Of a stretch of 64,000 nucleotides of DNA, positions 25,894 to 35,037 are shown in pieces (position 1 is the stretch's first letter; the number at the start of each line of letters is the position of its first letter). The notes below the pieces were generated by a model. The model searched no databases. It was not told the DNA's origin and saw only the letters and a program-made list of their open reading frames with translations. Origin of the DNA: Geomicrobium sp. JCM 19039 (GTDB lineage: Bacteria > Bacillota > Bacilli > Bacillales > Marinococcaceae); NCBI RefSeq assembly GCF_000698145.1, contig NZ_BAXB01000005.1, positions 124,001 to 188,000 of the forward strand, written 5' to 3'. Both the position numbers and the translations under genes were made by a program.

Positions 25894-26472
25894 GCAAATC
25901 GCTCATCGCTTGAACATGCGATCATGGTGGTTTCCAGTTCTTTTATATCTGGGGTCTAAACAATATAGTCTTTGGCAATAACCATTTTGCCTAACCCTTC
26001 AATTTGTTTGTTGAAGTTAGGAATAGGCTCGTCATAAAGACCGATAATGACTTTGTCAGAAATTCTGATATGCATTTAAAATGATCGTAACATGAGGAAG
26101 AGTAGGGAACACATTTTCAATGAAATTTACATGAAGTATATAATCGTTGTGGAGTTTTGGGTGATGACAAAAAAATCCCACTCCACTTCGATTTTTTTTG
26201 TGAGATTCATTTCGATATTTACGTTTGGAAATTTCTTTTTGTCACTAATACTTGAATATGCTAATTCATCCATGCGTTATACGCCATCAAAAACAGGAAT
26301 TCATGTATTTTGTCCGGATGTTAATGTGCTCTTCTTCCGCATAATATTCACCGACTCTGTATGTTTATCTCACCCCATAACGGTAAATGAAGAATACAGA
26401 CGGATTTTTTTCATAGTTATTAAGTTAATCCGTAAACTGAAGCGAATTCTTTTAGGAGAGGTTGTTGATTAG
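25894..26472. other. AT-rich gap with no convincing gene
   Basis: Apart from a 39-codon minus-strand fragment (listed separately), this 579-bp region shows no credible gene. A 126-codon plus-strand frame (26092-26472) has no ribosome site and an irregular, Phe/Ile-rich composition. The AT content and lack of codon bias suggest decayed or non-coding DNA. Confidence 0.5.
25956..26075 (-). pseudogene. Possible gene remnant, 39 codons
   Basis: The frame from ATG 26075 reads MHIRISDKVIIGLYDEPIP and ends at TAG 25956. It is protein-like but has no good ribosome site and stops early, so it may be the beginning of a lost gene. No family is recognised. Confidence 0.25.
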
Positions 26473-27075
26473 ATGAAGGTGCTTCTCATTGGTGCAAGTG
26501 GAACGATCGGGAAGGAGATTTATGCGTTTCTTAAGAACCATCATGAAGTCATTCGAGCAGGGAGGAACGGTTCAGATATCCAAGTCGATATTACGGACGA
26601 GGCGAGTATCCAACAGATGTATGAGCAAACCGGTATCATTGATGCAGTCATTAATGCATCTGGGCGAGCCGGTTTTTCACCGATTAACGAGTTAACACCT
26701 GAAAAGAACGAAGTCGGTCTCAACAGTAAGCTGAAAGGGCAGATTAACCTGGTGCTTTTAGGTATTCCTTATGTGGCAGATGGTGGCAGTTTCACACTCA
26801 CAACCGGAGTCATGATGGATGACCCAATACCACAAGGGGCTTCAGCTGCGATGGCAAATGGCGCGGTACGATCGTTTGTGAAAGCATCGGCAATTGAGAT
26901 GCCACGTAGCATCCGAATTAATGCCGTAAGTCCAACAGTGCTAGAAGAATCATTTGAAAAACTTGGCAGTTATTTCCGTGGTTTTCAGCCTGTTCCCGGT
27001 AAAAAGGTCGCACAGGCGTACGTAAAGTCTTTGGAAGGGAAACAAACGGGGGAGCATTACGAAGTGTACGAATGA
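26473..27075 (+). CDS. Short-chain dehydrogenase-like protein lacking the usual YxxxK
   Basis: A 200-residue Rossmann-fold protein; ATG 26473 follows TAGGAGAGG at a longer than usual distance. GASGTIG (residues 8-14) binds the dinucleotide, with DITDEASIQQMYE and VINASGRAGF as typical SDR elements, and FTLTTGVMMDDP in the serine strand. At the catalytic position it has ASAAMANGAVRSFVKASAIE instead of YxxxK, so Tyr and Lys are missing, as in a known subgroup of small SDRs whose reaction is unclear. IRINAVSPTVLEES follows normally. A terminator lies downstream. Confidence 0.85.
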   Translation: MKVLLIGASGTIGKEIYAFLKNHHEVIRAGRNGSDIQVDITDEASIQQMYEQTGIIDAVINASGRAGFSPINELTPEKNEVGLNSKLKGQINLVLLGIPYVADGGSFTLTTGVMMDDPIPQGASAAMANGAVRSFVKASAIEMPRSIRINAVSPTVLEESFEKLGSYFRGFQPVPGKKVAQAYVKSLEGKQTGEHYEVYE

Positions 27076-27121
27076 TAACTTTGAACAGACGTGATCCGTT
27101 TGCTCAGTGATCACCATAGAT

Positions 27122-27153
27122 AAAAGGGCAGAGAGGATGACTGCCCTTTTTAT
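27122..27153 (+). terminator. Intrinsic terminator after the SDR gene
   Basis: AAAAGGGCAG pairs with CTGCCCTTTT around a 9-base loop and is followed by TATAT, about 46 bp after the stop. Confidence 0.8.
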
Positions 27154-27434
27154 ATGATCATTCACCCGTCAAACACCCCATATCATGCAATTTATGAAAG
27201 TTGGCGAAGTTCATGTGACATTCTATATTTGTTGAACTTAATATGCTCAAGTGATAAACATGACACAGCTCGTCATGTTCGCTTCCGCATCGAGCTGAAC
27301 GAGCGATGCGAGCGGGAGGTCCCGACAGCCAAGTATACGAAGAAGTTTGATTTTTCTCTACCGAAGTTGAGGTGGTTTTTGCTTACAAGAACTTCTAGCT
27401 GAATTATGTTTGGGAATGATTAGGAGATTTGCAA
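27154..27434. other. Unassigned intergenic sequence
   Basis: An 82-codon frame here lacks a ribosome site and is not accepted. A GC-rich patch near 27275-27325 contains short inverted repeats (for example CATCGAGCTGAACGAG beside GAGCGATGCGAGCGGGAGG) but no clear terminator. Nothing else is visible. Confidence 0.4.
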
Positions 27435-28155
27435 TCTAGATGAGTTGAACGAAAGAATTTCTTCAAGAACCAATGGTAAGCTTGGTTTAGTGGAAACTGT
27501 GCTCGAGTTGCGACCGATCTGTTCTCAAGTTGGGGAAAGTCGCAGGAAAAGCGATCTATTCTCATAAACTAGGGAACAGAATAAGCAAACTCGGTAACAG
27601 ATCTTAAGTTCATGTGTACATCCCCGCCCCAAGTACCCGCAAGCTGTCGGCGCGAGCCGCGCCGAATCAAGTTCGGTTTCGTTTCGGCCCCGGCGGGGCC
27701 GACGTGTCGTTGGCACTTCAGCCTGGAATCTGCGCGCAAGTTTGGCGAAATCGGCGCTAAAATCAGTGAAAAGCTCAAACTTGCGCGCAAATGGGGAAAA
27801 CTAGAGCGCAGAACGGTCGTTCGTCTTGCCCGCATATGCCGCCATCTCCTGCGGCAACGGGTTCAGAGAACCATCCTTTGCATTTTCAAGCCAAAAACCT
27901 AGCATACTGTCGGCGCAAATCGCGCGAACCGAGTCCGATTTTTTTCAGCCGCACTCAGGCCGACAGGTTGCTCACCTATGGGCATTGAATCTGCGCTCCA
28001 GTTGGAACAAACTGCGCGCAAGTTTAGCGGAATGAGCGCCAAAATCGTTAAACTAGGCAAACTAGCGCGCAAAATGGTACCCAGCACCCAGCACCAAGCT
28101 ACCCCTCCAACCCAACAGCATAAATTAGGAAAATCTTGCGTTCGTTCTATATAGA
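27435..28155. repeat. Miniature repeat element, core type B, copy 2 (long form)
   Basis: The left end TCTAGATGAGTTGAACG and right end GTTCTATATAGA match the ends of the other copies. The first 200 bases and last 250 bases closely match copy 4 (42561-43011). Between them is extra GC-rich sequence that looks like a partial duplication of the same core: a GTCGGCGC...GAATCTGCGC...GGCG unit occurs at about 27640-27790 and again at about 27905-28070. Open frames inside are short, overlap in several phases and have no ribosome sites. Confidence 0.65.
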
Positions 28156-28228
28156 TCGTTTTTCACGATCTTCAGCTCTTTCGGTGGCAACAGCCACTCA
28201 TTTTTGGGAATTTCTAGAGGGTTGGTGA

Positions 28229-28610
28229 TCTATATAAGTTGATCTAAAGAATTTCTTCACAAACGAATGGTAGACTAACCGTTAAAGCCTGAAGTTCATC
28301 GACTTTGAGATCGATCTTAATCGTTTACAATAGACGTAGCAATGATGGGTATCTACTGCTATTGGCCTCCAAAGTGTAAGGATGAAGTTGAATGCCAATA
28401 TTGAGCAACCCCAGTTCAGCGACGTCGTCTATTCAGTACCGTTAATTGGAACGAGAGGCGGTGACGCCTGCGGAAGAAGGGCCGAGACGAGACCCCGCAG
28501 GTCGCAAGACCGAGGAGGCTCGGCCGGTCCTCCGCGGCAAGCACCCGCCTGAAGTGGAAAGCAAACAACAAACTGTGCAATTAGAAAATGTTAAGTTCAT
28601 CCTATATAGA
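28229..28610. repeat. Miniature repeat element, core type A, copy 3
   Basis: It begins TCTATATAAGTTGATC and ends TTCATCCTATATAGA. Most of its 382 bases align with copy 1 (17244-17750). The core holds nested GC-rich palindromes: GGCGGTGACGCCTGCGG, CCCCGCAGG, CTCGGCCGG, CCGCGG, ending with CGCCTGAAGTGGAAA. That core style recurs between genes in many Bacillaceae (from memory of the group). Copy 3 lies only 73 bp from copy 2. Confidence 0.65.
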
Positions 28611-29000
28611 TCGCTTCAGAACGCCGCAGCTAACCTCATACTGGGCGCTCTATGACGAACTTCAGCCCTGTTTATTCATCTAGACCTCAAGGGCGAGCAA
28701 CCATCGGCAGCTTTGGTGCCGAAGATAAACCGAAAAACTGACATTTGATGCTCCACCGTTTTGTACGTAACGGGGCGGTAGTACGTAGGCGCAAGACGTG
28801 GGGAGAAGCGTTTGGAAGGGGGGAAGGTTGTGCACAAACACCCCCATACGTGGCTTCAGACCACGTATGGGGGTGTTTGGAATTTGAATGGTTACTCACG
28901 CTGAACATCCCAACATAAAAGACGGAAATTCCATCGTAAGCGCTTCTAAAGGAATTTCGTTTTATTCAGCTTTGACGGCGTTCTTTCCCTTAGGTTCGGT
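28611..29000. other. GC-rich non-coding region with strong hairpins
   Basis: No gene is accepted. The region has a 6-bp TCGGCA/TGCCGA hairpin (28704-28722), a GC-rich stretch around 28760-28830 with two TACGTA palindromes, and the perfect 19-bp hairpin listed at 28835-28879. It ends near the stop codon of the minus-strand gene at 29001. It may hold a structured RNA or the end of a mobile element. Confidence 0.4.
28835..28879. repeat. Perfect 19-bp inverted repeat
   Basis: The arm CAAACACCCCCATACGTGG (28835-28853) is exactly complementary to 28861-28879, with a CTTCAGA loop. There is no T-tract on either strand, so it does not look like an ordinary terminator. Confidence 0.8.
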
Positions 29001-29735
29001 TTATTCTTCTTCTGTTGTTACGGTTACTGGCGACCATTCACCAATTACCGTTTGACCATGAACGGATACACTACCATCTGGACCGAGGTCTTGTTCGGTC
29101 ATAATGCCAAGGGCAACGGTGAATTGATTGAATTTAATCGGTACGTTGGTTTCTCGACGCACTTCGTGACCGTTTACAAAGAAAATAACTTCATCGTTAG
29201 CCCGGTCATACGTAATCTTATATTGATTAAAGTCGTTCGAGTTGAAATGCTCATCTGATTCTTTGAACATACAAAAATACTTCGTTTCATCGGTATCAGG
29301 CACATCGACACCAGGGAACGGAAGCACGCCGTATACGGAGGCGTATTGTTTGTCGTTCGTGAAGAAGTCAAGTGCAGCTCCTGTTGAGAAATCTAGAAGG
29401 TTAAGGGATACGTACCCGTCATACAAGTCGTCTGGATTTGTGTCTTTCGTGCGGGCGCGAATTTGAAGCTCAAAGCTCACTTTTGTGTTTTCAGGAACAG
29501 TGATGGGCTCTTTTGAGTAATACATATGCTTGGCATTATCAAGAATTTGGACATGGTCATGCGAGCGACTAAGCGGAGCACGCACGTAAAGAAAGCCATT
29601 TCTAGAAATAACAACGGCTTCCGGCTCACGGTATTCCCAGAAACTTCCGTCAGGAAGTGGGAAGCCCCCAATTCTCCATGTGTCGTTTTCTGAAATGATA
29701 TTATGAAAATCTCCGAGTATGCGCGTGTTTGTCAT
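29001..29735 (-). CDS. Conserved protein of unknown function, possibly DUF6081
   Basis: A 244-residue soluble protein. ATG 29735 is chosen because GAAGGTG lies seven to nine bases upstream; the in-frame GTG at 29744 is within that site. The sequence is beta-rich, with aromatic and acidic residues (WRIGGFPLPDGSFWEYREPEAVV, YDGYVSLNLLDFSTGAALDFF, YKITYDRANDEVIFFVNGHEV), which looks like a concanavalin-type jelly-roll. The family may be DUF6081, as I recall it; no catalytic motif was identified. It is 20 bp downstream of the UbiA-type prenyltransferase gene and may be cotranscribed. The function is unknown. Confidence 0.75.
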   Translation of the reverse strand: MTNTRILGDFHNIISENDTWRIGGFPLPDGSFWEYREPEAVVISRNGFLYVRAPLSRSHDHVQILDNAKHMYYSKEPITVPENTKVSFELQIRARTKDTNPDDLYDGYVSLNLLDFSTGAALDFFTNDKQYASVYGVLPFPGVDVPDTDETKYFCMFKESDEHFNSNDFNQYKITYDRANDEVIFFVNGHEVRRETNVPIKFNQFTVALGIMTEQDLGPDGSVSVHGQTVIGEWSPVTVTTEEE

Positions 29736-29755
29736 TTTTTTCACACCTTCGTTTT

Positions 29756-30676
29756 TTATAGTAGTCCGCTAATGATGAGGCAAATCGTGATGATCAAGCC
29801 TGAGCGGACAGACGCTTTTAACGATGCGCTCATCAGTTTCACATACGACTCGTTGGCATTCGTATCGTTAAAAGAAGGATACACTTTGAATAACGGTATT
29901 GCAGGGATGATGGCGAGCACTGTGTACCACGGAAACGCACCGAACACAATGCCGACAATAATGGAGAAAAATCCTAGCGAAGCGAGTACTTTAGAAAAGC
30001 GAAGCGCTCCTTTCTCGCCAAGAACAACGACGAGTGTTTTTTTCCCAGATGCTTCATCGGCTTGCCAATGTAAGAAATGATGATTAAATAAAATTAACGT
30101 GGTTAAGATTCCAATTGGTACACTCATCATGAAGGCTTGGAGATCCAATTGCTCGGTAAGTACGTAATACGTACCAACGACGGGCAACACGCCGAAAGCG
30201 AGGAAAATAGCTACTTCACTATATCCTTTCCCCCGATACCCAAATTTAAGTGGAGGGGCAACGTAGAAATAAGCAATAGCGCCGCCTGCAGCTGCAAATA
30301 ACAGAACCGTCCAACCTACAAACGCACTAATCACGACGCCGCATAGGAGGGCAATAAAAAAGAATAGCCACGTGACGAAGGCAAATGTTCGTTCGGGAAC
30401 AGTCCCACTCGGCAATACTCGAGAATTGGTAGAGATGGCAGCAGCCGTTTCTTCAGCAGCGATGTCCACACCATTTCGAAAGTCCCATAAATCATTAATC
30501 ATGTTACTAAACAGGTGAGCGCTAAGCGCACCGATAAGTGTGAGTAAAAATAGTCCGAGATGAAAAGTTTCATAAACAGCAAACGCTCCGGCTGCACCAA
30601 TGAGCACTGGAAGCACCATCACAGGTAGCACTTGGGAGCGGGTAGTTTTCATCCAGAATTTCACGGATGTGTGCAT
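29756..30676 (-). CDS. UbiA-family prenyltransferase (MenA-like)
   Basis: A 306-residue membrane enzyme starting at ATG 30676 behind AAGGAGG. It has about eight or nine hydrophobic helices and the two Asp-rich motifs of the UbiA superfamily: NMINDLWDFRNGVD at about residues 58-71 and the second one in HWQADEASGKKTLVVVLG. The family transfers polyprenyl groups to aromatic acceptors; the N-terminal FWMKTTRSQVLPVMVLPVLIGAAGA resembles 1,4-dihydroxy-2-naphthoate polyprenyltransferase (MenA). No menaquinone genes are nearby, so the acceptor cannot be fixed. Confidence 0.88.
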   Translation of the reverse strand: MHTSVKFWMKTTRSQVLPVMVLPVLIGAAGAFAVYETFHLGLFLLTLIGALSAHLFSNMINDLWDFRNGVDIAAEETAAAISTNSRVLPSGTVPERTFAFVTWLFFFIALLCGVVISAFVGWTVLLFAAAGGAIAYFYVAPPLKFGYRGKGYSEVAIFLAFGVLPVVGTYYVLTEQLDLQAFMMSVPIGILTTLILFNHHFLHWQADEASGKKTLVVVLGEKGALRFSKVLASLGFFSIIVGIVFGAFPWYTVLAIIPAIPLFKVYPSFNDTNANESYVKLMSASLKASVRSGLIITICLIISGLL

Positions 30677-30816
30677 CGTTTTCCTCCTTGAGAATCTCTC
30701 TCATTAAAAATATACATGGAAACTACGAATTTCACAATCAATGACCGTTAGTAGATTAAGGAAGACGAGCGTTGGCTCTAGCGGGAGGGGGCGGCTAAAG
30801 CCATAAAAACGCTCAA

Positions 30817-31362
30817 TTATATAGAGGGGACACCATCAGCTTCTTCGAGATCTTTACCCATTATGACATACGGTTCGAGTAAGGAGGAGGGGTAGAACGT
30901 TTCAGATATTGTTTGCCATCCGAGTTGCTCATAAAGCGCTCTCGCTTTTTTGTTTGTTTCCTGCGTCGTCAATATCGCGGTATCGTGGCGAACGACGGTC
31001 GTGATATGTTCTAAAAGATACCGGGCAACTCCTTTGCGCCTTGCAGAAGGGTGAACGACGAGTTCGGAGAGTTCAAAGCAAGAGGATAGCCATTGGTCAT
31101 AAATGGGGCTCGGCAAGTTGGATTTCAACCGTTCGTGATAATATTGTCCAGGTTTAGACGTGTAGCCATAAACAAAACCGTAAAGCTCGTCTTTTGGGCC
31201 AATGACCCGAAGCCCTAAAAATCCTTCATATTCATAATGTAGTTTCATTCTCTCTTGAATCGTACTAGATTCACTGCTATTCCATACATCATCATATAGT
31301 TGACTCATGGAGTGGAGCTCTTCTTCTTGCACTACGGTTCGAACATGGAATCGCGCAGACAT
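30817..31362 (-). CDS. GNAT family N-acetyltransferase
   Basis: A 181-residue acetyltransferase. ATG 31362 follows GAGGTG at the normal distance; upstream in-frame codons lack a ribosome site. The acetyl-CoA binding region is CFELSELVVHPSARRKGVARYLLEHI, followed by TTQETNKKARALYEQLGWQTISETFYP, a standard GNAT end. The acceptor is unknown. It is divergent to htpG. Confidence 0.85.
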   Translation of the reverse strand: MSARFHVRTVVQEEELHSMSQLYDDVWNSSESSTIQERMKLHYEYEGFLGLRVIGPKDELYGFVYGYTSKPGQYYHERLKSNLPSPIYDQWLSSCFELSELVVHPSARRKGVARYLLEHITTVVRHDTAILTTQETNKKARALYEQLGWQTISETFYPSSLLEPYVIMGKDLEEADGVPSI

Positions 31363-31492
31363 CGTACACCTCACGATATGCGTCATTTTCATTCAGTGTC
31401 ATTATACAATATGTACCTACGCCTTAAATTAACAATTCTATTAAGTGTACAGTTCTTATGTAACAAAAATGTGTAAAATATCCGCATAATCA

Positions 31493-31520
31493 TTGACGAT
31501 TTTGGGTGATTCGGTAAAAT
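31493..31520 (+). promoter_or_regulatory. Sigma-A promoter of htpG
   Basis: TTGACG (31493-31498) and TAAAAT (31515-31520) are separated by 16 bp. The predicted start is about 31527, just before the CIRCE element. Confidence 0.65.
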
Positions 31521-31530
31521 AATACGTAGG

Positions 31531-31557
31531 TTAGCACTCAAAAGAGTGGAGTGCTAA
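31531..31557. promoter_or_regulatory. CIRCE element (HrcA operator)
   Basis: TTAGCACTC (31531-31539), nine bases, then GAGTGCTAA (31549-31557) is a full match to the CIRCE consensus. It lies between the htpG promoter and start codon, the usual place for HrcA repression and heat induction. Confidence 0.93.
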
Positions 31558-31581
31558 ACGATCGTCAAGGAGGAAACAGAC

Positions 31582-33448
31582 ATGACTAAAATTCCATTTC
31601 AAGCAGAATCGAAACGCTTATTAGAACTAATGATTAACTCCATTTACACACACAAAGAGATTTTTCTTCGTGAGCTCATCTCTAATGCAAGTGATGCAAC
31701 AGATAAGATGTACTACCGAGCGCTCACCGATGACTCCATCACGTTTAATCGTGAAGATTATTACATTCAAGTGGAGACAAACAAAGAAAGTCGCACACTA
31801 ACACTGACGGATTCAGGGATTGGGATGACACGTGAAGAATTAGAAAACAACCTAGGCACAATTGCCAAAAGTGGTTCTCTAGCATTTAAGAAAGAACAAG
31901 AAATTAAAGATGGCCATGACATTATTGGTCAATTTGGTGTTGGTTTTTACGCTGCATTTATGGTCGCCGAAGAGGTGCAAGTCATCAGTCGTTCCGTAGA
32001 TGAACAAAAGGCGTACCTATGGACGTCCAACGGTACGGATGGGTTTACGATCGAAGAAACATCAAAAGATGAGGTTGGTACGAAAATCATTCTCACACTG
32101 AAAGAAGACACAGAAGAAGAAACGTATGAGGATTATTTAGATGAACATCGCTTACAGTCGATCATTAAGAAGTATTCGGATTTTATCGGCTATCCGATTA
32201 AAATGAACGTTACAGTGAGTCAGCCTAAATCGGATGACAGTGATGAAATGGAGGAAGTGGAAGAACTACAAACGATCAATAGCATGGTTCCGATTTGGAG
32301 AAAGAACAAAGTGGAGCTTAAAGAAGAGGATTATATACAGTTCTATAAAGACAAACGCTACGGCTTTGATACGCCATTAGACCATGTCCACATTAGTGTA
32401 GACGGGGCGGTTCGCTACAATGCGATTCTCTATCTTCCTGAGTCTGCACCGTTTGATTATTATTCAAAGGAATTTGAGAAAGGGTTGGAGCTTTACGCAA
32501 ACGGGGTGCTCATTATGGAGAAATGCAGCGACCTGTTGCCTGATTACTTTAGCTTTGTCAAAGGAATGGTTGACTCTGAAGATTTGTCACTCAACATCTC
32601 TAGAGAGATGTTGCAACACGATCGACAATTAAAGTTAATTGCCAAAAACATCAAATCGAAGATTAAATCGCAACTGAAAACGATGCAAAAAAAACGACCG
32701 AGACAACTACTTGAAGTTTTACGAAGCGTTTGGTCGTCAGCTGAAGTTTGGCGTGTATAGCGACTTTGGCATGAATAAAGATGACCTACAAGATCTGTTA
32801 ATGTTCTATTCGTCTAAAGAGAAGAAACTCGTCACACTTTTGGAGTATGTAGAACGTATGGCGGACGATCAATCTCATATCTACTATGCTACCGGTGAAT
32901 CTGTCACGCGAATAGATAAGCTTCCACAAACGGAGATGGTCGCGGAGCAAGGCTACGAGATTCTCTACCTAACCGAAGATATTGATGAATTTGCCTTGAA
33001 GATGATTGCGAGTTACAACGAAAAAGAATTCCAATCGGTTTCAAGTGCAGACCTTAATTTGTCAGAGAATGACAAAGAGAGTACAGCAACAGAAGAAGAC
33101 CAAGCGATTTTTGCCAAAATGAAAGGATTTCTAGAAGGGAAAGTGACAGACGTTCGCGAATCAAAGCGGCTAAAAACACATCCGGTCTTTCTGGCGGCTG
33201 ATGGCGAGATTACGATAGAGATGGAGAAAGTCTTACAGTCCATGCCAGATAATCAAGATGTTAAGGCAGATAAAGTATTAGAAGTGAATGCCCAGCATGA
33301 TGTTTTTCAATCGCTAAAACAAGCGGATGACGAAACGTTGGAGCTCTATACAAAGCTATTATACAATCAGGCTTTGCTTATCGAGGGGCTTCCACTTGAA
33401 GACCCTGTCGCATTTACACAAGACGTTTGTAAAGTCATGGCAAACTAA
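31582..33448 (+). CDS. htpG: Chaperone HtpG (Hsp90) (frameshifted read)
   Basis: About 621 residues of bacterial Hsp90. ATG 31582 follows AAGGAGG. The N-terminal ATPase domain shows [39 protein letters not shown] and [13 protein letters not shown]. The middle domain includes [33 protein letters not shown] and [14 protein letters not shown]. The frame breaks near 32695 in a run of eight A's, where one A is extra; the protein resumes [26 protein letters not shown]. The C-terminal dimerisation part is complete. The CIRCE element upstream predicts control by HrcA, whereas B. subtilis htpG is not HrcA-controlled. Confidence 0.95.
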
Positions 33449-33455
33449 AACGCCC

Positions 33456-33490
33456 AGGAAGTGAGGAGAGATCTTCACTTCCTTCATTTT
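33456..33490 (+). terminator. Probable terminator of htpG
   Basis: AGGAAGTGA pairs with TCACTTCCT around a 10-base loop and is followed by TCATTTTAT. The T-tract is interrupted. Confidence 0.6.
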
Positions 33491-33507
33491 ATCTGAGGTG
33501 AATCGTT

Positions 33508-34266
33508 TTGAATATGGTGCTGCTTGTTACATTGCATGACCCAAAAAGTGCGTTGCTTACGAAAATGCACGAGCACGGTGAACAGTTAAATGCGTATTTT
33601 ACTGAAAAAATTGCCACGTGTAGTGAAGAGACGCCGAATGTTCTACAGGAGGAACTGCAACGCTTAGGTTTTTTGGTACAAATCATTCCTGCAAAAGGAG
33701 CTGCTCATGCTAGACATTCACTACTCCAGCTAGCAAATGAGCGCACGCAATCAGATCATTTCCATTATTGCGACACCGATCGATTATTAACATGGTTAGA
33801 CACGGCCAAAGAGCAGTTAGCCGCTGTGCACAAGACGATTCAGGCGAACGATTATACGGTAATTGGTAGAAGCGAACAGGCATTTCGGAGTCACCCCGAG
33901 TCTTGGCAACAAACCGAGAGTATAGTAAATCGGTTATTTTCGAAAGAAATGGGCGAAGAGGATTGGGATGTGACCGCTGGTTCTTGTGGGATGAATAGAG
34001 CGAGTTTACGAACACTCATGCATGAGAAGGTGTTCTCAATGAATGACGCCGCTTGGCCACTGCAAGTAAAGAAGCGAGGTGGGGCTGTCGGTTATGTGGA
34101 ATCTGATGGATTGGCGTATACACAACTAAATCGGGGAACAGAGGATGAGGATGGGCTTCTTGCCTGGCGTGGTCGGCTACGGCTTGCACTTGATATTACC
34201 GACTCAATCCGAGATGTGCAGGGGGCAGAAAGCCATCCTGGTTCATCCTCACATTTTCGTCCTTAA
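33508..34266 (+). CDS. Conserved hypothetical protein, glycosyltransferase-like
   Basis: A 252-residue soluble protein. The start is TTG 33508 behind AGGTGA, with an ATG two codons later. It opens VLLVTLHDPKSALLTKM, then has HFHYCDTDRLLTWLD (a DxD-like acidic motif after a predicted strand), YTVIGRSEQAFRSHPESWQQTE and WDVTAGSCGMNRASLRTL with AAWPLQVKKRGGAVGYVESDGL. The order (Rossmann-like start, DxD-like motif, then a conserved WDV-TAGS-G segment) recalls a little-studied group of GT-A-like proteins seen in bacteria; I cannot name it firmly. Its 3' end overlaps the convergent radical SAM gene by 71 bp. Confidence 0.65.
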   Translation: MNMVLLVTLHDPKSALLTKMHEHGEQLNAYFTEKIATCSEETPNVLQEELQRLGFLVQIIPAKGAAHARHSLLQLANERTQSDHFHYCDTDRLLTWLDTAKEQLAAVHKTIQANDYTVIGRSEQAFRSHPESWQQTESIVNRLFSKEMGEEDWDVTAGSCGMNRASLRTLMHEKVFSMNDAAWPLQVKKRGGAVGYVESDGLAYTQLNRGTEDEDGLLAWRGRLRLALDITDSIRDVQGAESHPGSSSHFRP

Positions 34267-35037
34267 AAACTGTTAAAAAGCGTTTCGTTAGGCGATCGCG
34301 GGCGGAGGGGTCGTACCAATCTCGGACGTGTTTTTCGTCGTATAAGGACCGGATGTTAAGGCGTGAGGTTCGTTTTCCTCCACTTCCATCGCCTAAAAAG
34401 AAGTCATCAATACAAACACGCTCCACATAATCTGCCAAACGTTGCGGGAAGTTGGGGGTGCTAGGCAATAGTGGGGCAACTGCTGCTTGAGTAGGAATAC
34501 CTGCTGCTGCGAGTTTTTCTAATGCTTTTAATCGGCCGCGAATCGCAGGGGCATTCGGGGTGAACTGTTTCCGAATTCGTCGTCATCGGTTTCAACGGTC
34601 ATGCTAACAAACACTTGGTCTTTAAGTTCTTTAAACAGATCGATGTCACGTTGCACGATTGGGCTTCTCGTCTGTACGAACAGAAAAGCTGGACGGTTTT
34701 CGATGAGGGTAGTAAGGAGCGCTCGAGTGATTTCTGCTTTCATTTCGATGGGCTGATAAGGGTCTGTACTGGAAGACATGAAAATGGAGACAGGTTCTTT
34801 TTTCTTTGCACGTATTAATTCTTTTTCGAGTAGTGCATTGGCGTTTTGCTTCACATCGACATACTCTCCCCAGCTCTCCGTTCGAAAAAGCGCAATTGGC
34901 ATTTGCCTCACGTAACAAAAACTACACCCGTAAGCACAACCCGTATAAGGGTTTAGTGAATGTGTATAACCATTTAAAAACCCAGACGTTCGTGTGAGAA
35001 TTGACTTTGATTGGACGTGTTGCACGTCTAGGTTCAT
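34196..35037 (-). CDS. Radical SAM protein, spore photoproduct lyase-like family (frameshifted read)
   Basis: About 280 residues. The start ATG at 35037 overlaps the end of the ogt gene as ATGA. The radical SAM cluster is C34-x3-C38-x2-C41 in NPYTGCAYGCSFCYVRQMP, the form found in the SplB-related Rv2578c-type group, followed by FMSSSTDPYQPIE and RPAFLFVQTRSPIVQRDIDLF. The frame breaks near 34565; the rest reads GIPTQAAVAPLLPSTPNFPQRL to the TAA at 34198-34196. Proteins of this group have no firmly known substrate. Its place in the alkylation-damage operon suggests a DNA-repair link (inference). Confidence 0.85.

Noticed and set aside
26092-26472. 126-codon plus-strand frame before the SDR gene
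   Set aside because: No ribosome site, AT-rich and irregular composition, no recognisable domain.
27525-28087. Several overlapping frames of 60-96 codons in repeat copy 2
   Set aside because: Open in many phases because the sequence is GC-rich and palindromic; the same phrases in copy 4 do not keep a common frame.
28446-28655. 69-codon frame in repeat copy 3
   Set aside because: It is not preserved in copy 1 and has no ribosome site.
32690-32720. Programmed frameshift in htpG
   Set aside because: The A-run is suggestive, but HtpG is not known to use frameshifting and equal breaks occur in many unrelated genes here; a read error is simpler.
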